Assembly (NCBI GenBank): GCA_019448385.1
Contig: JAGTXO010000001.1
Coordinates: 62,001-126,000, forward strand
Origin: Diacronema lutheri
Taxonomy: Eukaryota; Haptophyta; Pavlovophyceae; Pavlovales; Pavlovaceae
Reading direction: 5' to 3'
Length of the DNA stretch: 64,000 bases
How positions within the stretch are numbered: the stretch's first letter is position 1; each line of letters opens with the position of its first letter. The notes beneath the pieces were generated by a model. The model searched no databases and was not told the DNA's origin. It saw nothing but the letters and a program-made list of their open reading frames with translations. Positions 8,714 through 19,768 of this stretch are shown piece by piece. The translations under genes were made by a program, and so were the position numbers.

Positions 8714-11044
8714 CTAGTGCGCGGCGCCCTCGTCCGCGCTCTGCTGGTGGACCTGCAGGACGCTCATGGCCTCGTGGATCTTGGCCGAGAGCGCCTCGGG
8801 CGACTCGAGCAAGTTGAGCAGCTCGCCGTTGTCCATCTCGAGAAGCATGCCCGTGATCTTGCCCGCGAGCATCGGCTCGAGCGCGTGGATGAGCGGGAAG
8901 AGCCGCTCGCCCAGGATCTGCTTCTGCTGCTCGGGTGGAGCGGCTGCGAGCGATGCCGGCGTGATCGGCTCGGCGGGCTGCGCGCGCGCGCGCGCGCGCG
9001 CACGGAAGAGGGCGGGCGGGCGGCGGGCGGGCGGCGGGCGGCCGGCGCGCGCGTCGGGTGAGCGACGCGCGGGCGGGATCGGCGCGCGGCTGGAAAGGCG
9101 GCGTGTGGGGGGTGTGCGGCTCAGATGCGTTAGTGTTCGATTCCGTGCATGCGACTTTTCCATCACGTGGCCTCGGCAGAGGGAGCGCTCGATCGTCAGC
9201 GCCGCACAGCGCAGGGGGAGGACAGGGGCGGGGTGGTGGTGGGGGGGGGGGGGGGGGGGGCGGCGCGGCGCGCACCACGGGTGGAGGCGGCATCTGCTGC
9301 ATCGCCTGCTGATGCATCGCCGCCATCTGCGCGGCCGCGCCGGGCGAGAGGCCGCCGGGGCCTGCGGCGGGCTGCTGCATGCGGTGCATCTGCGCCTGCG
9401 CCTGCGCCTGCGCGGCGGCGGCGGCGGCGTGCTGCGCCTGCACGTTGCGCAGCTGCTGGTTTGCGCGCTGCTGCTGCGCCTTGGGGACGCGCCCGCCCTG
9501 CTGCCCGCCGGGCATCCGCGCCTGCCCCTGCTGCCCCTGCTGCCGCGACGCCTGCCCCGCGGGCATCCGCGCCATTTGCATCGCGCCGTACTGCGCGAGC
9601 TGCTGCGGGTACAGGCCGGGCCGCGGCCCGAGCATCATCTGTTGCGGCATGCCGTACATGGGCAGCGCCGGCTGCTGCCCGCCGCGCACGCCCGGCGCCA
9701 TCTGCTGCGGGTAGAAGAAGGGCGCGCCCGGGTAGCCCATCTGCTGCGCCATCTCGGGCCTGCCCGCCATCCTGCTGCCCGTCGCCGAGCGCGCCTGCTG
9801 CTCGAGGAATGTTCGCCGCTCGTCCTTGCGCTGCGCGAGCGACACGTAGAGCGGCTTGTTGCCCACCATCTTGCCGTTCATCTCCTGCACCGCGCGCGTC
9901 GCCTCGTCGCCCGACTGGAAGCAGACAAAGCCGAAGCCGCGCGAGAGCCCCTTGTCGTCGTGCATCACGTGCGCGCTCGTCACGTTGCCGAAGGCGGAGA
10001 ACTCCTCGCGCAACCTCTCGTCGGAGAGCTGGTCGTCGAGGTTCTTCACGTACAGGTTGGCGCCCTGCGCGCGCGCGCGCGCGCCGGGATGCGAGCGCCG
10101 GGGCGGCGGGCGGCGGGTGGCGCGGTGGGCGAGAGCGAGCGCGCACACGCACACACGCGCCTCCCAACCCCACGCCCCGAAACGCGCACCTTCTGGATGC
10201 GATCAACCTTGAGCTGCTCAAACTTGTCGCGCAGCTCGCGCTCGCGCTCCTTCTTCTTCATCGCGCGCCCCGCCCACAGCGGCTTGCCGTTCACCTCGCT
10301 CCCGTTGAGCGCGTCGACGGCCGCGCGCGCCTGCTCGTGAGTCTCAAGTGAGACGAAGCCAAAGCCCTTCGAGCCGCCCTCGCCGTCGCGCATGACGGTG
10401 CACGACTTGACGACGCCGTACTTGGCGAACATCTCGTTCAGCTGCTCGTCCGTCACCGCCGTGTCCAGGTTCTTCACGAAGACGTTCGTGAAGTCGTCCG
10501 ACTCGCCCGACGGCCCGCGCTCCTTCTGCGGCACGAAGAATCCGACAAAGACCTTCTTGTCGTTGAGAAGCATGCCGTTCACCTTGTTGACGGCGAGGTT
10601 GGCGGCTTCCTGCGTCTCGTAGTGCACGAATCCGTACCCCTTAAACGAGCCGTTGTCGTCCACCGCCACCTTGCACGAGAGGATGTTGCCAAACGCCGAG
10701 AAGGTGTCGTACAGCGCCTTGTTGTCAATCGACATGTCAAGGTTCTTGATGAACACGTTGCCCGAGCCCGACTTGCGGAGCGACGGGTCGCGGTGGCACC
10801 ACATGATCCGGCACGGCTTGCCCTTGATCGCCGTGTAGTTCATCGTCTCCAGCGCGCGCTCCGCGTCGACGACCGAGTGGAAGTTGACGTACGCGTAGCC
10901 GAGCGAGCGGCGCGTGACCGAGTCGCGGCAGACGCGGATCGAGGCGACGGGGCCGACGGCGTTAAACAGCTCGAAGAGCAGCGCCTCGGTCACCTCCGAG
11001 TGCAGGTCGCCCACGTAGAGCGACGCGGTCGCGAACGCGTTCAT
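8714..11044 (-). CDS. PABPC: Polyadenylate-binding protein (PABP, four RRMs plus MLLE)
   Basis: Binds mRNA poly(A) tails and links them to translation initiation and deadenylation, mainly in the cytoplasm. Three exons: 11044-10190, 10064-9276 and 8977-8714, with two phase-0 introns (125 and 298 bp, donors GTGCGCG), giving 635 residues, the usual PABP size. RNP motifs of all four RRMs are visible: [24 protein letters not shown] and NLYVKNLD. A Gln/Met/Pro-rich linker follows, then a C-terminal MLLE domain with [11 protein letters not shown]. The start at 11044 ([14 protein letters not shown]) matches family N-termini; an in-frame ATG at 11131 would add 29 atypical residues. Intron 2 holds a poly-C run (sense strand) at 9241-9260. 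Divergent from the next gene by 153 bp. Confidence 0.95.
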
Positions 11045-11197
11045 GGCCCTCGCGAGGAAAGTGCGGCGGAGGACCTCCCTCGTGCCACGCACCCAAAGTG
11101 TCACGGGCAGATCCGACGGGCCGCCCGACAAATACGTAATAATGCCGGACCTCCTTGCTGAAAAATTGTCATAATTATTTCCAGACCCCCCGGCGAG

Positions 11198-13079
11198 ATG
11201 CCCGCGATGCAGCGCGTGTCGGCGCTCCTCGCGCTCCTCGCCTTGGGGGCGAGCGCGCTCGCGCCGCCGATGCGCGGCATGGCCGTGCGCCGCACGTTCG
11301 CCCCGTGTGCTGGTGCGGTCGTCATGGACGCCAAGTTCGGCGGCCCGTCCAACAAGCGCCGCATCGGCAGCAGCGCCGGCACGAGCGGCACGGGCGCGCG
11401 CGCCGCGTCGCCCGCGCCCTCTGCGCTGCGCGGCGCGGTGCGGGAAAGAGCATCCGCTACCGCCGCGCCCACGCGCGCGGCCGGCGGCGGCGGCCTCTTC
11501 GCCGTCTTTGGCGGCGGCGGTGCGGCCAAGCGGGCCGCGCCCAAGCCGGCCGCCCAGCCGGACCGACCCTCGCCGGCGGCGCGCGCGCCGGCCGCGACGG
11601 GGGGTTCGGCGTTCAGCCTGCCGTTCGGGCTCGGCGGCGGCGCGCCGGCAGGCTCAGCCGCGCCCAAGCCGGCCTCGCCCAAGCCGGCCTCGCCCAAGCC
11701 GGCCGCGCCGTCCGCTCCGTCGGCCGGCGCCTCGCCGTTTGCCCTCGCACGCGGCGCCGCGCCCAAGCCCGCCGCGCCGGCCAAGCCCGCCGCGCCGCCT
11801 GCCGCGCCGTTCGGCGGGTTGCGCTTCGGCGCCTCGAGTGGCGCCGCCGTCAAGGAGGCGCCCCCCGCCACACCCAGGCCGCCCGCGCCGGCCAAGCCCG
11901 CGGTCGGTGGCCTCTTCGGCGCGCTCGGCGGTGGCGTTGGGGCCAAGCCTCCTGCCGCGCCGCAGGACAAGCCGGCGCCCGCCAAGCGGGCGGCGAGCGC
12001 GGCACCCACCGCTTCGCCCTTCTCCGGCTTCAGCTTTGGCCGCGCGAGCGCCACGCCCAAGGCCAAGGTGGCCGAGCCGCCCAAGGCCAAGGTGGCCGAG
12101 CCGCCGTCGCCCATGCCGCGCTCCCCGCCGCCACCGCCACCGGCTCCGCCGCCCGCGCCGCCAAAGACGCCCGTCGCCGTCGCCGTCTCCGCGCCGCCCG
12201 CGCCCAAGCTTGTGCTCGACGAGCCCGCGGCGGCGGCCGCCGCCGCCGCGCCCCCGCCCGCCGCGCCGTCCGCGCGCCCGAAGCCGTCGAGCAATTTTGG
12301 CGAGCTCGCCGGCGCGGCGGCGTCCGGTGCGCTCGGCGGCGCGCTGCTCGGCGAGATCGCGCTGACGAGTGCGGGGCTCACGCTCACGGGCGAGCTGGTG
12401 GCGGATGCGGCGGCGGCGGGTGCCGCGCTGCTCGGCGGCCTCGGCTTGTACGCCGCCACGCGGCCCGACGAGGTGCGAGCCGTGCACGCGCGCGACGACC
12501 GCGCCCTCACGCCGCTTCCGACTCCGCGCGCGTTTCCGACTTCCGCTCGGCCCCGCGCATCCACCCGTCGCCCGCCCGCGCCTTTTTTCAATCCAGCATT
12601 CGTGCGCCGCCCCCTCCCCCACTCCCCATCCCCTCGGTGTGCCCGTAGGCGGGCGAGCTCGCGCGCACGGTGGGCGGTGGCGTGGCCAACGTGTCGGCGG
12701 CGTACGTCGACCTCGCAAAGGCGGAGGTCGAGTACTCCGTCGTGTCGGCGCAGCGCGCGGCCGTCGCAAAGGTCGAGGAGGTGCGCGCCGCACGCCCCGC
12801 GCGCGCGCGCCGCCACGCGCGCTGAGCCCCGCGCGCGCGCCCATTTCGCCCCGCACGCTGCGGCAGACGGTGGACGCGGTGAAGGCGGTGCCGGGCAACG
12901 TGCGCCGTGGCATAGAGCAGCGCGCGCAGCAGACGGCCGACAAGATCGTCTCGCTGCCCGCGGAGCTCAAACAGGCGGCGGCGAGCGCGGCAGTGGACGC
13001 GGCTGCTTCGCTCAAGCAGCGCGCTGCCCTCAAAACCAAAGCGCTCTACCGCGACGAGCCCACGGCCGACGCCGAGTGA
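11198..13079 (+). CDS. Ala/Pro-rich protein with signal peptide and plastid-type leader
   Basis: Three exons (11198-12472, 12649-12780, 12867-13079; introns of 176 and 86 bp, phase 0) give 539 residues. The N-terminus has a hydrophobic signal ([19 protein letters not shown]) followed by a basic stretch, which looks like the bipartite leader of secondary plastids. The middle is low complexity, Ala/Pro/Lys-rich, with about six spaced Gly-Phe motifs ([32 protein letters not shown]). A Gly/Ala helical hairpin (about residues 370-425) and an amphipathic helical C-terminus ([11 protein letters not shown]...) follow. These suggest a plastid-membrane or thylakoid-associated protein, perhaps with a phase-separating repeat region. 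No family recognised. Confidence 0.75.
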
Positions 13080-13266
13080 CCGGCCGCTGCGCGCGCGTGT
13101 GCTGGCCCAGCGGCTGGCGTTCCACGCGTGGCTCGCGTCCGACGATACGAGCGGGTGGCGACCACGACCCCGCAGCCGGCGGTGCGTGTGCACGGTGACA
13201 CCCCCGGACTTCCTATACTTGGCCCAACCACCGCGAAACCTCAAAGTCTGGTCGGCCAGTCGGCGC

Positions 13267-14826
13267 TCACTCGGCGGTGAGCAGCACGGCCTCGGCAAAA
13301 TCGACGACGCTGAGGTGCATGAAGAGCCAGCGCTCGCGCGGCGGCCAGCGGCCGAGGTTCCAGCCGACGTGCCCGCCCGAGCGCGTGATGCGGAACCAGC
13401 AGTTTGGGTTGTACTCTGACCCGTCAACGCGCGTCGTGCTGCGCAGCGCAGGCGCGAAGGTGCCGCAGTCGACGATCGGGTCGTCGGCCGCGTGCAGCGC
13501 GAGGAGCGGCACCGCGACGCGCGAGAGCTTGCCGCCGTGTGCGAGGCTCATCGCTGCGTAGTAGGCGTCGACGGACGCGTACCCGTTGAACGGCACGACC
13601 GTCGCCTCGTCAAAGTCGGTCACGCTGCGCACGCGCGCCGAGAGCGCGCGTGCGAGGTCGACGGCCTCGCACGCGCCGAGCAGTGCAGCGGCGGGCTGCT
13701 TGATGCAAAAGTTGGTCTTGAGCTGCTGAGTGAGCCACGGCTGCCAGTAAGCGCTCGAGTACGCGAAGTGCCGGTTCGCCACGCAGTCGTAGCAGCCGCT
13801 CAGCGCGACCGCGCACGCGAGCGGGTTGTCCGCGCCCTGCACCCCGCAGTAGTTTGCGAGCACGATCGCGCCCATCGAGAAGCCGACGCCAACGACCGGC
13901 GCGCCGAGCGCCGAGTCGCGCACGGCGCGCGCGGCGGCGGCGAGGTCGGAGGTGCGCGCGCCGTGGAACAGCTGCCCGCTGCGCACGGGCGTGCCCGCCA
14001 GCCCGCGCGCGACCATCACCACGACCGTCCAGCCGCGCTCCTCCGTCGCGTGCCTGACGAAATCGCACACGTACGCTTCGCCGCTCCCGCCGTTCAGCCC
14101 GTGGCACACGAGCGCGACCGGCCGCTCGCGGTCAAAGCCGCCGGGCGGGAGCGCAACGTCGAGCGCAATCAGCTCGCTGCACGCGCCCACCGCTCTTGCG
14201 CCGCCCTCACGCATCGGCTCGGGCGACTCGAGCCAGAAGCGGCGATAGACCGGGACGGGCGCGCGAAACGCCAAAAAGGGGAAGAGGGTCTGGAAGTCAC
14301 CGTTCCACAGCCAGCGCGTGAGCTCGCGCTCGCGCCGGAGCGAGGGCGAGGCGCGGAGGAACGCGGCGCGCCGGCGGTTGAGCGGCGTGTCCGCAAAGTA
14401 GAGCCCCGGCGCGACCGGCCCCGGGTGCCAGAGCGAGCGGCGCAGCTGCCAATCGCACGCTGCCATCCGCGCGGCGAGCGCGAGCGCGAGCGCGAGCAGC
14501 GCGGCCGAGCGGAAGAGCGCGGCGCACACGGCGAGGACGAGCGCAAGCCACGGCCGCAACCACAGCCCGAGGAGCGAGCCCGTGCCCACCAGCACGGGCA
14601 TGATCGACGCGCTTGGCGGCGCGCGCGCGCGCGCGTCGGCCGCTGCGGGCGAGCGCCAGACGGCAGACGCGCCCCACGCGGCGAGCTCGGCGAGCGCGGC
14701 GGAGAGATACCGCACGATGAGCTGGGCGGTCGTCGGGCTGGCCACCGCGCTGATGGCTGACGCCGCGGTGGGGCCCGGCACGCAGCGCGCCGCCAGGCCG
14801 TCGAGGAAATCGCCGCTCGGCGACAT
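13267..14826 (-). CDS. Alpha/beta hydrolase, YheT/ABHD1-3 (EMB8) type
   Basis: Single exon, 519 residues. Two or three hydrophobic segments lie within residues 70-125, followed by a hydrolase domain. The catalytic triad can be placed: nucleophile Ser in GFSMG (about residue 313), Asp in AADDPIVD (about 446) and His in SGGHVGW (about 484). LVCHGLNGGSGE matches the oxyanion-hole strand of the YheT/EMB8 branch. Family members are membrane-anchored lipases or acyl hydrolases with poorly defined substrates. The start codon at 14826 lies only 37 bp from that of the divergent neighbour. Confidence 0.9.
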   Translation of the reverse strand: MSPSGDFLDGLAARCVPGPTAASAISAVASPTTAQLIVRYLSAALAELAAWGASAVWRSPAAADARARAPPSASIMPVLVGTGSLLGLWLRPWLALVLAVCAALFRSAALLALALALAARMAACDWQLRRSLWHPGPVAPGLYFADTPLNRRRAAFLRASPSLRRERELTRWLWNGDFQTLFPFLAFRAPVPVYRRFWLESPEPMREGGARAVGACSELIALDVALPPGGFDRERPVALVCHGLNGGSGEAYVCDFVRHATEERGWTVVVMVARGLAGTPVRSGQLFHGARTSDLAAAARAVRDSALGAPVVGVGFSMGAIVLANYCGVQGADNPLACAVALSGCYDCVANRHFAYSSAYWQPWLTQQLKTNFCIKQPAAALLGACEAVDLARALSARVRSVTDFDEATVVPFNGYASVDAYYAAMSLAHGGKLSRVAVPLLALHAADDPIVDCGTFAPALRSTTRVDGSEYNPNCWFRITRSGGHVGWNLGRWPPRERWLFMHLSVVDFAEAVLLTAE

Positions 14827-14863
14827 GGCGCGCGGCTTTTAGGCGGTTACACGGCGCCGCCGC

Positions 14864-16602
14864 ATGGTGCGCAACCAAATGGGGGGCTCCCTGGTCCCAT
14901 CTGCGGAGGGGCTGACGGAGATGCGCGCCGCCGCGTCGGCGCGCGCGCCAGCCAAGCCGGGCGCGTCGGCACAGTCGACGCAGCGCCGGCAGCGTCTCAA
15001 GGAGCTGCTCGTCACGCAGCTCTCCAAGCAATTCGGCGCGACGGCCGACCCAAACCTGCGCGCGATCATCCGCGCCGAGGCGGAGCGCGCGCTGGCCAAG
15101 GGGCGAGTGTCTCCCGAGGACATCCGCGAGCTCGAACGGAACATCCGCAAGACGATCAACCTCGCCACCTCGGGCACGTTCGACGGGTCGAAGCCGCCCG
15201 TCGACGCTGGGCACGCGTCTGAGCGCATCGACTGGGGCGTGCTCTACGAGTACAAGAAGGTGCACGGCGACGAGGCGGAGCGCGCGCGGCTGCAGCGCGA
15301 GCGGGACGCGCGCGTGCTGCTCAATTCGCAAATACGCCATCAGATCGCCGAGCGCGACGCCGCGCGCCGCGCTGCGCTTGCCGACGAGGCGGCGTACGCC
15401 GCGAGCGAGGCGGCCGCGCTCGCGCGCGGCCGCGCTGAGGACAGCGCAAAGGTGGCGCGGCACAAGGCGCTGGTGGAGTCGGAGCGGGCGCTGAACGCGG
15501 AGCACGTGCGGCTCGTCGAGAAGAAGCGGCAGGACGAGGCCCACCTGAGCAGGCTCGAGGACGAGCGCATGCTCGCTGAGATGCGCTCCGCCGACGCGAT
15601 CGCGCGCGAGGAGCGGAAGAGGCGCGCGGTCGAGAAGGCAAAACGGCTCGAGTTTGCAAGGCTCGCCGACGAGCGGAGCGTGCGGCTCAAGTTGGAGCAG
15701 CGCGAGCGCGAAGATGCCGAGCAACGCCGACTCGACGCCGTGTGGAAGGGGATGCTCGACGAGCAAGAGCGCAAGCGCGAGGAAGGCCTCAAGCGCATCT
15801 TCGAGCAGCAGACCGTCAGGCAGGAGGCATATGGGAAATCGGCGGGCGCGGAGATGGCGGAGCGCGCGATGCGCGACGAGATGAACATGCTCCGCTGGCA
15901 GACTACATACGCGCAGCAGCAAGAGGAGCGGTGCGCCCGCCGTGCGACCGGATCCTCCATGCCCCCCCCCCCCCCCCCTCCTCCTCCTCCATGCTGAGTG
16001 GCGACCGGATCCTCCATGCCCCCCCCCCCCCCCCCCCCCCCCCTCCTCCATGCTGAGTGGCGCCGCGTAGAGCGCCCAGCCGGCTGCGCGTGAAAGCTCC
16101 GCCCCCCCTCCCATCCCTGCGCCGCGCAGCGAGCGGCGCGACAAGCAAAAGTTTGACGACACGCAGCGCGACATCGTCACGTCTCTCACCGCACAGATGG
16201 CGCTCGCCAAGCGGAGGCAGGCCGACGAGAAGGCGGAGGACGAGCGGCAGGCGAGTGCAGCGCGCGCGCAGCGCGCGCACGCGCCGGCCCACCCCGCGGG
16301 CGCGCTGACGCTGTGAGAGCGCCCCACCCGACCGCGCGCAGGCAGCGATGGCCGCAGCCAACCTGCGCATGTCCAAGCAGGTCGAGAGCCGGCTGCGAGA
16401 GGAGGCGCGCAGGCAGGCGATTGCGCACCAGGGCGAGCTCGCAGTGCACGCGCGGCTCGTGCGGCAGTCACAGCTCGAGGGCGCGCTCAACGAGAACTTC
16501 ATGAGCGCGTCGGACAAGATGTACAACTCCAACCTCGTGCGCGCAGTCCTCGACTTTCAGACCAGCGGCAAGCTTTCCGACGTGCACACGCCGCTCGGCT
16601 AA
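14864..16602 (+). CDS. Long coiled-coil protein (possibly flagellar/axonemal)
   Basis: Three exons (14864-15930, 16130-16254, 16346-16602) give 482 residues. The junctions restore one frame (phases 2 and 1). After a basic N-terminus there is a conserved-looking block (ELLVTQLSKQFG ... DWGVLYEYKKVHG), then about 300 residues of charged heptads rich in Arg/Glu/Ala, typical of a continuous coiled coil. The C-terminus (NFMSASDKMYNSNLV) is less helical. Such proteins are common among cilia and flagella-associated proteins, but I cannot assign a family. Intron 1 contains two copies of a ~55 bp unit, each with a poly-C run. Confidence 0.75.
15945..16066. repeat. Two-copy ~55 bp tandem repeat with poly-C runs, intronic
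   Basis: The phrase ACCGGATCCTCCATG, a run of C, then CTCCTCCATGCTGAGTGGC occurs twice inside the first intron of the coiled-coil gene. The two C runs differ in length. Confidence 0.8.
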
Positions 16603-16676
16603 CGCGGATGACGGTGGTCGTCGTGCTGGTTCGAACGCTCTCTCGTCGTCGAGTCCGCGGGGACAGCCACGGCGGG

Positions 16677-17072
16677 TCAGAAGGTGGTCCCGGGAACGAA
16701 GGTCATCTTACAGCTGGCCAGGTTCCGCACGACCGCGAGCGTCTCCTGGTAAGGCTGAAAGCGGATGTCGGCGTCGTTCACCATCACAAGATGGTCACCG
16801 ATCTGAACGCCCGCCTTGCTCGCCTCGCTGTTCGCGTCGATTTTCGACACAACCATCCCTTCGCCGGAAGGTACCTGCCGGGAGCGCACGGAACGTCAGC
16901 CGTGCCTTCGCGAAACGCAGCCGCGCGCGGCGATGGCGCGCACGTTCTTGAAGTAAATCACGTAGCCCGTCTGCCCCTGGTTGATCCACACGTTGATCAA
17001 CCCGGCGGGAAGTGGGACGGCAGACCTCCTCTCCTCCACGGAGGCGCCGGTGCCTTCCGACGCAGCCGCCAT
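16677..17072 (-). CDS. Small PDZ-domain protein
   Basis: Two exons (17072-16944 and 16874-16677) separated by a 69 bp GTGCGC...CAG intron give 108 residues. The C-terminal two thirds form a PDZ domain: GMVVSKIDANSEASKAGV, then QIGDHLVMVND, ending in LASCKMTFVPGTTF. The carboxylate-binding loop is not obvious. PDZ domains bind protein C-termini or lipids and organise membrane complexes. The start at 17072 (MAAASEGTG) was chosen as the first in-frame Met before conserved-looking sequence. Divergent from the patatin gene. Confidence 0.75.
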
Positions 17073-17545
17073 GGGGGTTCGTTTGTCTGGATGTAACCGC
17101 AAGGTTGCTTCCTTTGAGCGGCTCCTTTGAGCGCCCCACGAGCGCCTCTGCGAGGTTGTTGGCGAGAAATGACCTAAACAGCGTGCAAGGAGCGGCTTGT
17201 TGGCACCGCTTCCCGTCTTGGCGGCCCACCGCGCGCGCATCCGAAGGCGGCTCAAGCGCGGTGGGTGCCAGCATGTCGTCTTTGGCGCGTGCGGCGCGCT
17301 CGTCACTGCAGTTGTGGCGGGAGTCGCCCTCGGGAGTCGACGCGCGACAGCGGGGGCACGGCGGGTAACGCCGTGGCGACGTGCGCACAGGCGCCAACAC
17401 GGTCGCTGGCGCGGGCGCTGGCGCGTGCCATGTCGTCGAAGTCGAGATCAACGAACCACTCGCATGTTTTGCCGGCAAAAAGTTGTGGGAGCGAGCACGT
17501 TTCCCCACCGGAACTGGACGGGACGAACGAGAGCTCCGAAAGGTG

Positions 17546-18596
17546 ATGAGCGTGCTCTGCCTGCTCGCGCTGCTTGCGCTCCCAGCACCCGTTGTCCGGC
17601 CCGAAGTGCCCCGCGCCGACCGTCGCGAGCCGCCGACCGGCGATTCGGCACCGCCGTGCCGGCTGCTCAGCCTGAGCGGCGGCGGCTCGTGGGGCGCGTT
17701 CGAGGCGGGCGTGCTGCAGCGCCTGATCGTCGAGCGCGGCGAGGGCTTCGACTACGAGCGGATTCTCGGCGTGTCGGCGGGGTCGCTGAACGCGGCGCTG
17801 CTCGCAACCGAGGCGCCGGGCCACGCCGGGCTGCTCGCAGGTTCGGCCACGCTGCGCAAGCTCTGGACGGACGCGCGCACGCGCGACGTGTGGCGGTTCA
17901 AGCCGCTCTCGCTCGACGAGCGCGCGGACAAGTCGCTGCTGTCGAACGCGCCGCTCGGCGAGCTGCTCGGGCGCGCGCTCGCTGGCCGCACGATTCGGCG
18001 CAACCTGACTGTCGGTCTGACTTCGCTCGCCACCGGCCGGCCGGTGGTCGTCGACGAGGCGGAGATTGCGCGCGCCGGCGGCGCGCAGCTCGTGCCGCTG
18101 CTGCTCGCCTCGTCGGCGATCCCGGTGCTCTTCCCGCCGGTGCATTACAACCGCACGCTCTTTGTCGACGGCGGGATCGGGAGCAACGTGCTCACCGTCC
18201 ACGGTGTCGAGCGCTGCCCGAACGTGCCGGTGCAGCTCGACATCATCAACTGCCTGCCGCTCATTGGCCAGCTCGCGCTGCGCTCGATGCAGGTGCTGCT
18301 CGAGACGGCCTTCGACCACCAGCTCTCGTTCAAGTGTGCCCCTGGCGAGCGCTCCAACGTGCTCGCGCGAATCTACTCGCCGCGGCAGGGCCTCGTGCGC
18401 AGCCGCAGCGCCGCACCCCCGTGCCGCGCGCGTGGCCGCGCGCGGGCTCACGCGCGCGCTGGCTGCGCGGCGCGCGCTCGCCGCGGCGCAGGGCATTGTC
18501 GTGCCCACCGTGCTCGACTTTGACTTCGGCGCGCGGCTGTGGCAGGCTGGGTACGAGCAATCGGCCGCGCCCGACGAGTTTTATTTTTGCGTCTGA
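17546..18596 (+). CDS. Patatin-like phospholipase with signal peptide
   Basis: Two exons (17546-18394, 18492-18596; 97 bp phase-0 intron) give 317 residues. An N-terminal hydrophobic signal (SVLCLLALLALPAPVV) precedes a patatin domain. The oxyanion loop SGGGSWGAFEAG is near residue 44, the nucleophile Ser lies in GVSAGS near 75 and the catalytic Asp in VDGGIGS near 208, completing the Ser-Asp dyad. Patatins hydrolyse acyl chains from phospho- and galactolipids. The signal suggests entry to the secretory path or plastid. An upstream in-frame ATG at 17381 would place the signal internally, so I prefer 17546. Confidence 0.92.
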
Positions 18597-18788
18597 ACCC
18601 CCGCAGCGGAGGTTTCCTGACTGTCCGTCGTATTGAACACGTTGCCGGAGGGAGTCTGCATGGTTCATTTTTCGAGCGCTCACTCGCGCAGCCACCACGG
18701 GCTGCGCGTGCAACTCGCGCAGCCACCCACGGGCGAGCACGGGGCTGCACGCCCACTCCATGCCGCGTGTCTCGCGCAGCCGTCGCGC

Positions 18789-19591
18789 TTAGGCGCCCCA
18801 GTTGTCGGAGCGGATCTCCTCCTCGACCTCGACGGCCATCTCCGGGTCCGCCTCCATGAGCTCTGCGATCGTGATCGACTTCACGTTGGCCATGCGCTCC
18901 TCGATCGCCGCCTCCTGCTGCTTGAGCATGACAATCTCGCCCTCGAGCTTCGTCTTCTCTGTCGCCACGAGCAACTCCTGCGCGGGCACACGCCGCGTCG
19001 CGGACGGGCGCGGCGCGGGCGAGGGTTGAGCGACGCGCGACCACGCGCAGCGCGCGCGCGCGCCATCTCCGCGCGCGTCGGACGCAACGCGCGCACCATC
19101 TCCTTGAAGTCGGCGCGGTACTGGTCGATGACCTTATTCACCTCCGTCGGGTCGAACGTCCAGCCCTCCATCTCCGCCTTGAAGCCGTCGAGGAGCACCT
19201 TTGCGTTTGGCGACGTGAGCTGCGCCTCCCACGATGACCAGTCAATGGAGCCCTGGCCGACGAGCTCTGCCCTCTTCAAGTCGATCTCGCGCTGCTGGCG
19301 CTCAATGATCGTCTTGACCTGCAGCACCTCCTTCTTCGCGTCGTCGTCCAGGTCGGCCATCAGGTAGTCCCAGCTGATGTGCATTTTGGGCGGCAGCGAC
19401 GGCAGGTTCTTGTGACTGCCGACCGACGCGGCGGTCGGATCCATCTTGATGACGGTGATGCCGTCGACCACCACATCCTGCAGGTCAGACGCCTGCCCAA
19501 TGCCCTTGAGCTCCACCGCCGCCGACAGCGCACGGAAGCGCCCCGCGCTCCGCGCGGGCAGCCTGCGAGCGAGGATGCTGCGAGCCAACAT
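18789..19591 (-). CDS. Mitochondrial ATP synthase subunit d-like protein
   Basis: Two exons (19591-19097, 18977-18789; 119 bp intron with GTGCGC donor) give 227 residues. The N-terminus (LARSILARRLPARSAGRF) is basic and Ser/Arg-rich like a mitochondrial presequence. The body has the subunit-d style DWSSWEAQLTSP, a long helix (FKAEMEGWTFD...), a second helix (LEGEIVMLKQQEAAIEERM), and the C-terminal pattern SITIAELMEADPEM followed by an acidic Trp-ending tail, similar to the MTIEDL...PE...W end of peripheral-stalk subunit d. The assignment rests on pattern rather than strong identity. Convergent with the patatin gene. Confidence 0.65.
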
Positions 19592-19768
19592 GCTGCCCCT
19601 GGCCGAGAAAGTCCGGCCGATGGCGCAAACGAAAGGGGGGCCTTTGTCCTGCTGGAGTCGATGAATTTTAAATCCTGAATTTTCCTGTGCCGCACTGGGG
19701 GGCGCGCGCCCACCCTGGCGCCCACGCCCTGATCCGCCGCGATGCAGCCATGCAGCCGGCCGTCCGAC

